From contig CM039464.1 of the NCBI GenBank assembly GCA_022414725.1, positions 13,580,541 to 13,644,540 of the forward strand: a stretch of 64,000 bases of DNA, read 5' to 3'. A program made the position numbers and the translations under genes. Positions 12,020-21,345 of this stretch are shown piece after piece; positions within the stretch are counted from its first letter, which is position 1, and the number at the start of each line of letters is the position of its first letter. The notes under the pieces were generated by a model that had not been told where the DNA came from, did not search any database, and saw only the letters and a program-made list of their open reading frames with translations. The DNA is from Microglena sp. YARC. Lineage: Eukaryota; Chlorophyta; Chlorophyceae; Chlamydomonadales; Chlamydomonadaceae.

Positions 12020-12353
12020 GTCGAGCTTTGTCACCGAATGCTTGCAAACGATTGGATTGGCTCGGACGAGTGTTGGATATGATTCTTGAACCAATTTGGG
12101 ACCATAAGCTTGGCCATAACCGATTCACGGTGCAGTTCTCATTCTCAACGGTCATAATTCGGTTGCAAGTCGGTTTGTATTAGATGAGGATCCACTCATA
12201 GATTTCGTTGATAATCGGTTGTAATTTGGGGGCTCAATAAGGACCACCATACCTACCACACCGCCTTCACTTGGAAGACTCCGTCCGTGCTTAATTTCTA
12301 CTACCTTCTTCAAGTTCGCACAACCTACCACCTAAGATCCCAGCTACTTCAAA
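12020..12353. promoter_or_regulatory. Shared 334-bp promoter between divergent genes
   Basis: The start codons of alpha-CA1 (minus, 12019) and the unknown plastid protein gene (plus, 12354) face away from each other across 334 bp. Both products carry plastid-type N-termini, so shared control is plausible. I do not recognise a TATA box or a specific factor site. Confidence 0.5.
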
Positions 12354-14406
12354 ATGCTTGCCGCCCGCTCCTCCGTTTGGTCTTTGAGCTCTAACAAGCC
12401 CGGTCTGAAGGGTGGGTCATAGAATCAGTTAAGCAGTATTCATATGCTTGTGTGTCTCGCCTGCCGCAATGTTGGGAAGCAGCAGTGGCAGTCTACGCCA
12501 ACGTTGCCGCCTCATATTGTTTTGGTTAACATTAGGGGCGGAAGTTTGGTTGATGCAATATGCCTGGCGACGGTTCAGGTTGATTGGGACTCGCATCTGC
12601 ACTGTTGAGCATCATCTCATTGGCCTATTAGCTTAAGTGGAGGCATTTTGGTGTCTTGATAAGTTTGGCGGTGTCCGTAAGATGTAAGTAGGGTTGCAGC
12701 ATCTGGATGTCCGTTCGTCTAACGAGGGAAACTTGTGGTCTCATATGGTTCGAACCACTGAGTAGCTTCTACAATGCGGATATGCTTGCCTGTCTATCCC
12801 GTCCCCTCGGTCGTTTTGTTGTTGGGAAGTCCCCAGATCCCTTGCCTCGTTCGAACAAACCTTACGTGGTCTTAGTTACGTAGCTCCAGCCATCAATTTG
12901 GCTGCTCGCCGAACAAACCTTAAGAAAGACGCAGTCTTCCTTCCTCGTCCTGGCCGTTGGATTCTTACTCCTCGGCCTTATGTCCAATGGGTAAGGAAGC
13001 AGAAGGTGACCGTTATGAGAGGTCGATTCCAGATGACGTTTTAGCTAGGGTTCCTGTTCTTTACCAGGCTCTCAGTGATATGTTGGGTTTGATTTGATTG
13101 CATGGTCTACCAACCTTAATGCTGGTTATCGTATGTGAGCAGCAAAAACATGGGATGCAGAAAGGATGCTACACCAATCCATAGTAAAGAATGAAATCAC
13201 TCGGTGAAGACAGTTTGAAGACATGTCCTGGACTCCTTGCTGGGGTTCTAGTTCGTCAAACCATCTCGATGATCAGATCACAGGTATACTAGTATTCATA
13301 GGGATTCATTGCAGCCAGAACGTACCATTTCTGTGTTCTTTGTCTGTTGCCTGTACTCACTAAGGCCTTAGTTTTGATTCCCTTTTTCTGGTTGAAAACT
13401 GTATCTCACACCCGTCTACTAACTATCCCTCCCCACCTCGTCTCAGGTGTTGCCCAGAGGCCTGTGTGCATCAGTGTTAGGGCCAGGAATGTGCCCAAGG
13501 TTTTGACCGCCAGAGCTATGACCTCTGATGAGGTGTACAAGGTTGTCAAGCTGGCTGAGCAGGGTGGGACCATTAGCATCGGAGACACCAACACCTCCGG
13601 CAGGTTAGTTCAATCTGGTATCAGTCACCTAATGTTTGAATCTTGATAGCCTATGGCCCGACCCATTTCTCAGCTTCAGTCCCACAATACAGGAGGGGGG
13701 GGGGGGGGGGGGGGGGGGCATTCCTCAGCTTCAGCCCCACAACACAGGGGGCGGGGCGGGGGTATTCCTCAGCTTCACTCCCACAACACAGGGGGCGCCA
13801 TTCCTATCCCTTGTGTGATATATCCTAGTCAGGCTCGCTTAACCTCGCCCCCCTGCCATCTCACTCTGCAAACAATGACCCGTCCACTCTCTCCCTCACC
13901 CTCGCACCGATCCATCCCCGCTCTCTCTTACGACCCCACTCGCCCATTCATGCAGGAACGATTCTTTAATTGGTTCCATCCTTGTGTCAGCCTCAGCTGT
14001 CTTCCTGGGCCTGTGCATTGTGTACGCTTCTGGTGTCTCCCCCCCCGACCTGTCTGCCCTTCCTTCAATCTCCTCGTTCACTGCTGCCCCTGAGGTCACA
14101 GCCGAGATCCCTGCCCTCCAGCCTGCGCTCCCTCTGGCCCCCGCTTCAACTGCTGCTGCCCCTATTGTTGTCGCCCCCCCTGTAGTGAAGGCCGTCACCA
14201 TTCCCGTCGCCCCTGCTGCCCCCGCACCAGCCCCCGAGTTGAATGCCACCCCCACCTTCACGGAGGAGGAGCTTGGCTATGCCCAGATTGCGAAGAGCCC
14301 GACCCGAAGCCTTGCTGCCCCCTTTGTTAACCCATTCAGCAAGCAGGCAAACACTCCCAAGGCCGCCCTGCCTGCCTACCCTGACTGCCTTGTCAACATG
14401 TGCTAA
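12354..14406 (+). CDS. Unknown plastid protein with one membrane span
   Basis: I do not recognise the family. Three exons join in frame into 221 aa: 12354-12411, 13447-13603 and 13956-14406, all GT-AG (phases 1 and 2). Residues 1-44 look like an algal transit peptide, rich in Ser, Arg and Ala, ending in VLTARA before MTSDEV. Residues 45-71 are a small hydrophilic segment (DEVYKVVKLAEQGG). A hydrophobic stretch at about 75-96 (SLIGSILVSASAVFLGLCIV) is a good single transmembrane helix. The remainder is a Pro/Ala/Val-rich linker of about 85 residues followed by a conserved-looking tail with FTEEELGYAQ and ending CLVNMC. A thylakoid or envelope location is inferred. The 58-base first exon with the transit-peptide start resembles that of CP12. 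The start is the only ATG in frame after the promoter gap. Confidence 0.8.
13604..13955 (+). repeat. Intron 2 with CTCAGCTTC(A/C)..CCCACAA repeats
   Basis: The intron holds three copies of a CTCAGCTTCAGYCCCACAAY unit followed by ACAGG and G runs (about 13670-13800), including one long G tract at 13686-13718. Unlike the other arrays in the window, these units do not resemble the neighbouring exon edges. Confidence 0.6.
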
Positions 14407-15793
14407 GTGCATGTTCTACTTGCAGGGGGCAAAGTGCAACTTCTCCTCAATGTGTCTACATGGGCAATATATATGCCCTCACTGCAATGTCTGCATGTGC
14501 CAGTAGTTGAGGGTTGGACTGTCGTCCAATGCAACTGCTGTCTTGTGTAGTCTCGTGATCTTGGTGGGACAACTAGTTGTACTACTGTACCTGCGATGAG
14601 TATGATGAGCAAAGTTGTGAGCTAGCCCCTTGAGCCAGCTGTAAGTGGAGGCATGGTGGCGGATGCCATGTTAGCATGGTACATACCTGATACATAGTAT
14701 CCCCAATTTTGAATTTCTCCATGAAAATTTCTCTCCTAAGTTGACGTCTCGAGATGAGACCGGCCAGCTTGGTTGATGCCCACACAATATGTGTGTGTAT
14801 GACTGACACTTTTACATGTTTCGCATTTACTGTTGCTACTTATTCCTGGACATAGTCCCCATGTGTGGCATTGCTGCTACTGCTGAGTATGTGGGACGAA
14901 CTCGTAGGAGCCTGACCCATTGGTTGGTTGCTTCTGCCCCGTCCCTGCATATCTCACGTTGCCACCTGGCTTGGGAGTATTTAATTTTTCTGTTGATTGG
15001 AGAATTGGCGTGTTGCTGCATGTGTTCCCAATTCCCTAGCTGTATTCTCAGTCTACCTGGGGGCGGCAACGATGCCTGGATCATCATCCTTGTAAATACT
15101 GGATTGCTTACTTGAATTTCAACTTGTTGGCATGGCTTGAGCTTGAAAGGCTTCTCGCCATATTTCCCTCAAGACTCTGCTGAGGTGAAAATTCTTCCAA
15201 TCAAACAAATGCTCGACCTGACAGGTGAACTATCTGAGCCAGGGGTCCGAGCTTCCTCCGCAGCGGGCCCCTACCCAAACACCGGCTTAGATACAAGACA
15301 CAATCTAGGGTGCGAGCCAGTCCAAGGGTCAAACTTTGTAAGTTAACAGATCGGATGAAACAATGGCTTCAAAATTAAGAGCGCGTTACGGGCTACGCGC
15401 AGGGTTAGTATTTCGTGTTTGCCGCTCTCAAGGCGTACCCTGACTGACGGGAAAAGCAGGGAAGAAAGATCTCTTGGACGACTGGTAAGCAGGGATAAGT
15501 CTTATCTTCCTCGCCGCATATCTCCTGTCGGTTTGTTTCCCAACCTGATCCCAACCTTCTGAGGAACCGTGCGAAAAACTGGGCAATCCCAAAGCAAGGC
15601 ACAGACGGGCGCGGAGCACAACGCCAGTCGGAACACCGTCCCGCTGCCCGCCATCGTCACAGCTGCCGATGGTTGTCGTTATCACCGCAAACTGTTGTAC
15701 TGCCACGGTACCAATTCCACCCCACCACCGGCAGCCATTGCTTCAGGCGTTGCAGCGCTAATCGTTGGAAAAACCTTTACTAATCCTTGAAAA
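14407..15793. other. Intergenic and 3' untranslated sequence
   Basis: I find no supported gene between the unknown plastid protein and CP12. The first few hundred bases are probably the 3' untranslated region of the upstream gene. The last 100-200 bases before 15794 should hold the CP12 promoter and leader; no named element is recognisable. Confidence 0.4.
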
Positions 15794-17896
15794 ATGCTTG
15801 CCATCCGCTCTCGTGCCGTCTCTGTCCGCCCCACCAGGGCCATCTCCGCAGTGCGCCCCCGCATTGCCGTTGTCATGAGGTCCAAGCCCGAGGTAAGTGG
15901 ACGCTGCTATAAATACTCATGCCATAACCGGGAGAAAGAGCATAATTTTGTTTCCATAGACCGGCGGGGCCTGAAAAGATGCGCCATCGCATGTGGTCAT
16001 GCCCTCTTATCTAAAACACACGCGCTCCTCGTTTGATCTTGGTCGTTAGTTGCGGGACGTACCATTCTGATCAATAGAGGTGTGAATTGGAGCACACTTC
16101 AGCGCAACGGGATCTTTTTGTTGGCAGGGCTCTTCGCGTCGCGCATCTCTACCCGCCGTACCGGTACCCGTCGATTCTTCGCTCCTATGATGTTTGCCTG
16201 GTGCTTTTCCTTATCGACTTCTTTCGCTCTTCCTTTCTTCCGCCTGTTCTCCCCCCTCCCGTCAGCGGCAGATGTTACTTAAAACCCCACTCGTGAGTCC
16301 TACTCTCCCACCCCACCCACCATCAGTGCCCCACGTCGAGGCTCTTCTCAGGGCGAAGCGGCTGAGGGTGCTCCCTCCCAACCCACCACTACCTATCGCT
16401 CCCCACCCCAACCCACCTGCACCCCCACCCTCATCCCAACCCAACCCCCATGCTAAAGCCTTTGAGAGCACCATCTAGCAGGCTGATGAGACTTGAGACT
16501 TGCGCCCCAGGCACCACCCCACCTGACCCTCAACCGAAAATAACTTCAATCTAACCTGCCCTACCCAACCCAACCCAGGCTGGAGCTGTTGAGAGCGCCA
16601 TCAAGGAGGCTGACGAGACCTGCTCGACCGGCACCACTGGAGAGTGTGCCGCTGCCTGGGATACTGTTGAGGAGATCTCCGCTGAGCTCAGCCACAAGAA
16701 GGCTATGGCCAAGGACACTAAGTCCGACGACCCCCTGGAGCAGTTCTGCGAGTCTGCACCTGTGAGTATTGTGGTTGGTTGTGAGTGGGTGCCTACGTGT
16801 GGGAGGGTTGGGGGGGGGGGCAATGTACTGTGGATGCCAACGGCGTTGTGGATGCTCCATGTAATGTAGGTGAAAAACAAACAACAAATAACCAGACCAA
16901 TTATAGCATGGAGCATTTAGTGTGATAGGCACATCTAAGGAAGCATGCATGCAAAGATTGAACAGAAGATAACTGATGCTTTTCGCTTTAGCCCCCTCTA
17001 GACCCCCCAGGGGTCCCGGGGCTTAAGCCCTAGATTCCCCCCGTGTCTCTCTCCGCCGTCTGTCCGTCTCTCTATCCGTCTGTCCGACAGCTGTCCAGGC
17101 GTTTGAACGATTCCGACCACCTCCGCACCCACAATTTTTGCTCATAGTTGGAGTGCGCATAACCAGAGTTATCAGCATCGCAGCGGTCAAGATCCTTCGC
17201 AAAAGTTGTTCAATGTTTGTAGCTCTATTCGGCCACGAGTAGCTACTTTATTTTCTACTTCCGAAACTCCCTGCCGGTGACTGCTAAAGCGTTTTCCGTG
17301 TCGCGAAAAAGACACGCTCTTAGAACTTGTCTTTTCAGCTATGAGCAGCAGCTTCTAGGCAGCTCCCTGAGCCTGCGTCTGGGCTAAGCTCCAAGATTTC
17401 AACAGTACTAGAAAGATAATTATCATTTCCCAGATGTACTTCATTGCTATATGTTTGGCTGGTTGCAAGCCTTGGGAGCTGCCTAGAAGCTGCTGCTTGT
17501 AGTTGAAAATAAAAGCTATGGTGCATATGTAGGTGTGTTGCTGGGTTCGCCTTTCATGCAAGTGCAGTGCTGAAAATGAGGATCACAGCAGTTCAGGGGA
17601 TGGCTTGGATTTGACAGGTTGTATTGCCGCTTGACTTTTTTTCTGTACAGAGGATGGCTTGGATTTGACAGGTTGTATTGCCGCTTGTCTTTTTTAGCAG
17701 TTCAGGGGATGGCTTGGATTTGACAGGTTGTATTGCCGCTTGACCTTTTTGCTGTACAGAGGATGGCTTGGATTTGACAGGTTGTATCGCCGCTTGACTT
17801 TTTTGAGGCCAAATTAACGACAATTATCCTTTCACCCTGAATCCTGTACCTTTTCTTGAACAGGATGCCGATGAGTGCCGCATCTACGAGGATTAG
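15794..17896 (+). CDS. CP12: CP12, redox linker of GAPDH and phosphoribulokinase
   Basis: CP12 is a small, largely disordered stromal protein. When oxidised in the dark it ties GAPDH and phosphoribulokinase into an inactive complex. Three exons join in frame into 104 aa: 15794-15892, 16579-16761 and 17864-17896, all phase 0 with GT-AG borders. Residues 1-31 form an Arg/Ser/Ala-rich transit peptide (MLAIRSRAVSVRPTR). The mature part has the family core CAAAWDTVEEIS at 56-67, an N-terminal cysteine pair (Cys48 and Cys56) and the C-terminal pair Cys90 and Cys99 within FCESAPDADEC. It ends in the typical RIYED. Both redox pairs are present, so full regulation is expected. The last exon is only 33 bases and encodes the GAPDH-binding tail. 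The length is normal for a precursor of this family. Neighbours are a plastid protein upstream and mobile-element remnants in intron 2. Confidence 0.95.
16440..16530 (+). repeat. Degenerate copy of CP12 exon 2 start
   Basis: Within intron 1, about 100 bp before exon 2, the sequence AACCCCCATGCTAAAGCC is followed by TTTGAGAGCACCATCTAGCA and GGCTGATGAGAC. It aligns with the acceptor and first 40 bases of exon 2 (AGGCTGGAGCTGTTGAGAGC onward). The copy has an in-frame TAG and then continues with GGCACCACCCC, like the GGCACCACTGG of the real exon. Confidence 0.8.
17330..17510. mobile_element. MITE-like element with 24-bp perfect terminal inverted repeats
   Basis: It lies in CP12 intron 2. The left arm (17344-17367) and right arm (17474-17497) are exact reverse complements around the core GCAGCTTCTAGGCAGCTCCC. 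Weaker matches extend about 10 bp further outward. The interior is about 106 bp and non-coding. Related ends occur at about 7425-7440, 23262-23282, 23303-23323, 40128-40150 and 48636-48795, so it is a dispersed non-autonomous family. Confidence 0.75.
17590..17815 (+). repeat. Four-copy tandem repeat in CP12 intron 2
   Basis: Four units of about 54 bp contain GGATGGCTTGGATTTGACAG then GTTGTATTGCCGCTTGACTT. Flanks alternate between AGCAGTTCAGG and CTGTACAGA, so the array is two copies of a two-unit block. Confidence 0.85.
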
Positions 17897-18360
17897 ATTT
17901 GATTCAGCTCACAGACAGGTGGTAGTCCAAGGCAAGGAGAAAGAGATGAGTTGCAAGCACATGTCTGTGTTTGAAACTCCGCCTGTTTTCCCTAGCTGGG
18001 CAGTTAGGCGTGTCCCTGGTGTGGCGTTTGAGTCTTGTTATTGTGCTCAATGTATACTGGAGTTGCGATGATGAAATTAACCGCTGTAAACCACATTCCC
18101 TCAAATTCTCTGTCGGTTTTTCGTCTATCTTATTTCCATTGTTAGAAGGCCGGGGTGGCAATCAGAGTTGTTCAGGGGGACTCAAAGATTTGCATCTGAG
18201 ATGTCACAGACCCTTCAGAATCTGCCTGACGACGCAACGGACTGTCAGCACAAGATCTGCCTTGAGACGCAACGGACCCAAGCTGCCTGAAGACGCAACG
18301 GATCCTTAGAAACGAAACCGACGCACTGGATCTGCACCCTGGTTGCAATTCTCTGGAGGT

Positions 18361-18605
18361 GAACAAAACTTCGTAACATAGATTCGACCAGCAATTTGGC
18401 TGCTCGCCATCTTTCCCAGTAAAACAACAATCATCAGGAGTTTTAAAGCGCGTTTGGTGTTTTGTGATTCGTTCTGATGCGGCCGCTGCTGCATGCTTTT
18501 GCCCCAACATTTACAAGGGGACTTAACTTGGTTATATAGCTTCAGCCAGCAATTTGGCTGCTCGCCGTCTTCGGCAGTAAAAACATTATTACCAGGAAAA
18601 TGTAA
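18361..18605 (+). repeat. Two copies of the dispersed hairpin repeat family
   Basis: Copies at about 18380-18425 and 18535-18600 contain the core CAGCAATTTGGCTGCTCGCC followed by a GTCTTCGGCAGTAAAA-like tail. CAGCCA and TGGCTG can pair across a six-base loop. The family recurs at 1320-1375 (inverted), 12885-12910, 37725-37790, 38055-38115, 54895-54950, 55335-55395 and 55440-55505. Confidence 0.8.
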
Positions 18606-18616
18606 ACTCGAACAAA

Positions 18617-19010
18617 TCACTTTTCCATTTTTTCATTTTGCGTTTTTTTTACTCCTCTTCTTCTGAACGAAAAAACAGTACAACAAAATAACCTTTTCAT
18701 ACCCAGGTCATACCTATAAAAAAAGACTTGATCCAGTCTCTTCATACATTCATGGATGAACCAAGGAAGCTTTTCTCGCCCTTCAACTTCTGGATTGCAC
18801 ATCAGATAATGTAGTGGAATCAGGCTCTGATACTTTCTTCTCGAATTCAGCAAGGCTTCGTCAGTACATTCAAAACCCACATGGTATTCATCTTGGACTG
18901 TTCCATAATCACAAAGGTGACACACTCAATCCTTTCAAGGAACAATTGGACGTTTCCATCTATCAGTTTCCACTTTTAGGTAGTGGGAGGAAGTTAAATC
19001 TAGACATATC
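18617..19010 (-). pseudogene. 3' fragment of a retrotransposon-like protein (zinc-binding tail)
   Basis: On the minus strand about 100-130 residues read through an HxxxE-like stretch into VCHLCDYGTVQDEYHVGFEC. That is the Cys-Cys-His-Cys knuckle typical of the region after reverse transcriptase in non-LTR retrotransposons. A charged tail follows (SRRKYQSLIPLHY and onward). No reverse transcriptase core motif is visible upstream, so this is a truncated relic. Other repetitive proteins share this knuckle, so the class is not certain. Confidence 0.5.
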
Positions 19011-19019
19011 ACGCACCAC

Positions 19020-20815
19020 CTAGTGAGGTAGGTCTCGGATGAGATAATTGATCATCTCAGGCTTTCCACTCTCATCCCATGAGGAGGACATCCAGGTCTG
19101 GTGCTTAGCATTCTTCCTTCCTTGTGATCCTGAGATTTCATCTCTAGGCCGTGTATCCGTAGACTGAGTACTACAATAAAAGAAAAGATGATTGGAGAAT
19201 AGGAATTTTCCCCCTTTTTTCCAGTTAAGTTTCAAAGGTCCCACACCTCCATGCAAATTGTTTGCCAAAGACTGTTGGGGCAAAATCATGCAGCACAGGG
19301 GACTTAACTTGGTTACAAGGAAAACCAACTGCATGTAGGTTGCAAGGAGACCTGAATACCGTACCTACACCCCCCCAGTTAGAGTTGTTCTAAGTAACTT
19401 CCAAATCTACATTATGAGACGTTACTGTTTTCAAAATCTATGCCCCGAGATCAGAAATCTACCATTACGAGCTTAACAACGAAGTGGACCCTCCCAAATA
19501 TGTGATTGGTACGTTTTGTTCGTACGCATGATGTTACTCGTATAGCCCAGGATTAGGCCAAGAAGGCTAGGGACTTGCCCAACCGTGACGGGAGGGGTTA
19601 AACGATTTTTTATGAACTGAACCCCAAACAATCGATTTACCGAAAAAGGCCCAGAGTCCGTGCTACAGTGAACATTTAATTATACGATTTTAATTTAATC
19701 ATCCTAATGGGATGATAATTTAATTATGCGACTCAAGTCGCATTCCTTAATAAATTGCAGAAGATATTTCCTTCCTTCGAAGGAGTCAGGATCCATGGCC
19801 AGCCTCTTGCTGGAGTCTTTATCTACTACCTCTGGTTCAATTTTCGTTTCTCAAAATGCACTTTTCTATCCTCAGAATACAGACACGAAATGCAATTTAT
19901 CTTCTACCATCATCCACCATTTCACGGCACCTGCAAGCCGCCAAGCAAGACCATGCCATCAATCCAAACCGACCCAAAGCGGAGACAGAAAAACAAGGTA
20001 ACGCTCAACATCTCAATTATCAAAGCAGTATTTACATGGAAGATCACTTGCACTAATGCAGTAGCTCAGTAAACCTATCCTTCATCGAAATAAATAAAGC
20101 GGGTGGTCCTTCAGCATTACTGCTGGCCTGCTGAGCAATGAGAGCTCAACCCTTGCCTACTGCCGCAGTACTCCGGTAGTACCACTAGCCCATGCGGTAG
20201 TTGGAACTTATCCCCCACCTAGTAATACCTGCAACAAACTAGCCTGATTGTCTAACTCTGTTTCTATCTGCCTGTCTATCTGCCAGACTGCTTGCCTGCA
20301 TTTCTATCTGTCTGCCTGTCTTTCTGGCTGTTCTACCCGTCAAACTGAATATTCTGCCTGTCGAACTGCCTGTCTGCCTGCCATGCCAGCTAGTGCTCCC
20401 TCACACTGAGTATTGACACAGCAGGTGGCTAATGAGCTGGCTAGAACTGCAACGCAACTGAGCAGCAGTCTGAGCTATTGTATACTCCCACCCGACTTCT
20501 CCTGAACTACATACGCATCACACAAACACACAATGTACACATGTACAGCATACTTCGAATGGGAAGAACAATACAGGGTGAGAAAGAAAACGTGAGCCTA
20601 AACAGAAATGAGATTCTCATATGCACGATGCATGTTGTGCATATGAGACACACATATGCATAACATACATTGAGATCGCAGGATGCATGCATAACATACA
20701 TACACACAATATTAATATCATATATTAATATGTATGCATAGCATTCATAAACTATTACTGGACTCAACTCTGCCAAAAGTAACCTGACTACAAAAAATAG
20801 TGTCTGAACTTCATA
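19020..20815. other. Intergenic region without a supported gene
   Basis: I see no credible coding sequence. At 19540-19600 there is a copy of a GACTTGCCCAACCGT-type dispersed repeat that also appears near 37370, 37510 and 38370. About 20260-20400 is rich in CTGCCTGTC repeats. Short 20-bp motifs around 20640-20740 repeat ATGCATAACATACAT. Confidence 0.4.
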
Positions 20816-20820
20816 CACTA

Positions 20821-20915
20821 TTGCACTGGGGCTGGCCACCAAGACTAGTGAAATCTCTATCTTCAGACTCAGATGATAGGGATTTCACTAGTCTTGGTGG
20901 CCAGCCCCAGTGCAA
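20821..20915. repeat. Perfect 35-bp foldback (inverted repeat)
   Basis: Arms 20821-20855 and 20881-20915 are exact reverse complements (core GGGGCTGGCCACCAAGACTA) around a 25-base loop, with further near-matches at the loop base. It may be a small foldback element or a hairpin-RNA locus. No coding sequence overlaps it. Confidence 0.85.
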
Positions 20916-21059
20916 GCAAAGGGGCTGACCCTCTCAACCTTATGCCTTGTAATACGGCATACTATCTATTTATTTGATTGATTTCACGAGTCTGGGTCAT
21001 CAATATAACGGCCTCAAGGCACTGTGTTTTTAATGTGCTAGACTAGTCAGGAATGCCCC

Positions 21060-21345
21060 CCGAGCTCCCCTCCAGATGAATCATGTGCACCACATTCATT
21101 TTCGAACATCAGCTCCTCGGGCGGCACGCCCATGTGCTAGCCTCCAGGTATATCATGTGCACCACAATCATGTACGTACATCACCTCCCGGGGCGGTACG
21201 CCTGTGTGCTAGCCTCCACGTACACCATACAAACCACATTCATGTACGTACATCAGCTCCCGGGGTGGTACGCCTATACGCTACCCTCCAGGTACATCAT
21301 GTGCACCACATTCAAGTACGTACATCAGCTCCCGGGGAGGTACGC
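21060..21345 (-). repeat. Tandem copies of CSN8 last-exon 3' end
   Basis: Three to four units of about 70-85 bp, running CAGCTCCCGGGGCGGTACGC then CTATGCGCTAGCCTCCAGG, lie directly downstream of the CSN8 stop codon. On the minus strand each unit includes a copy of the final MTHLEA(S/G) codons, so the end of the gene itself was tandemly copied. Confidence 0.7.
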
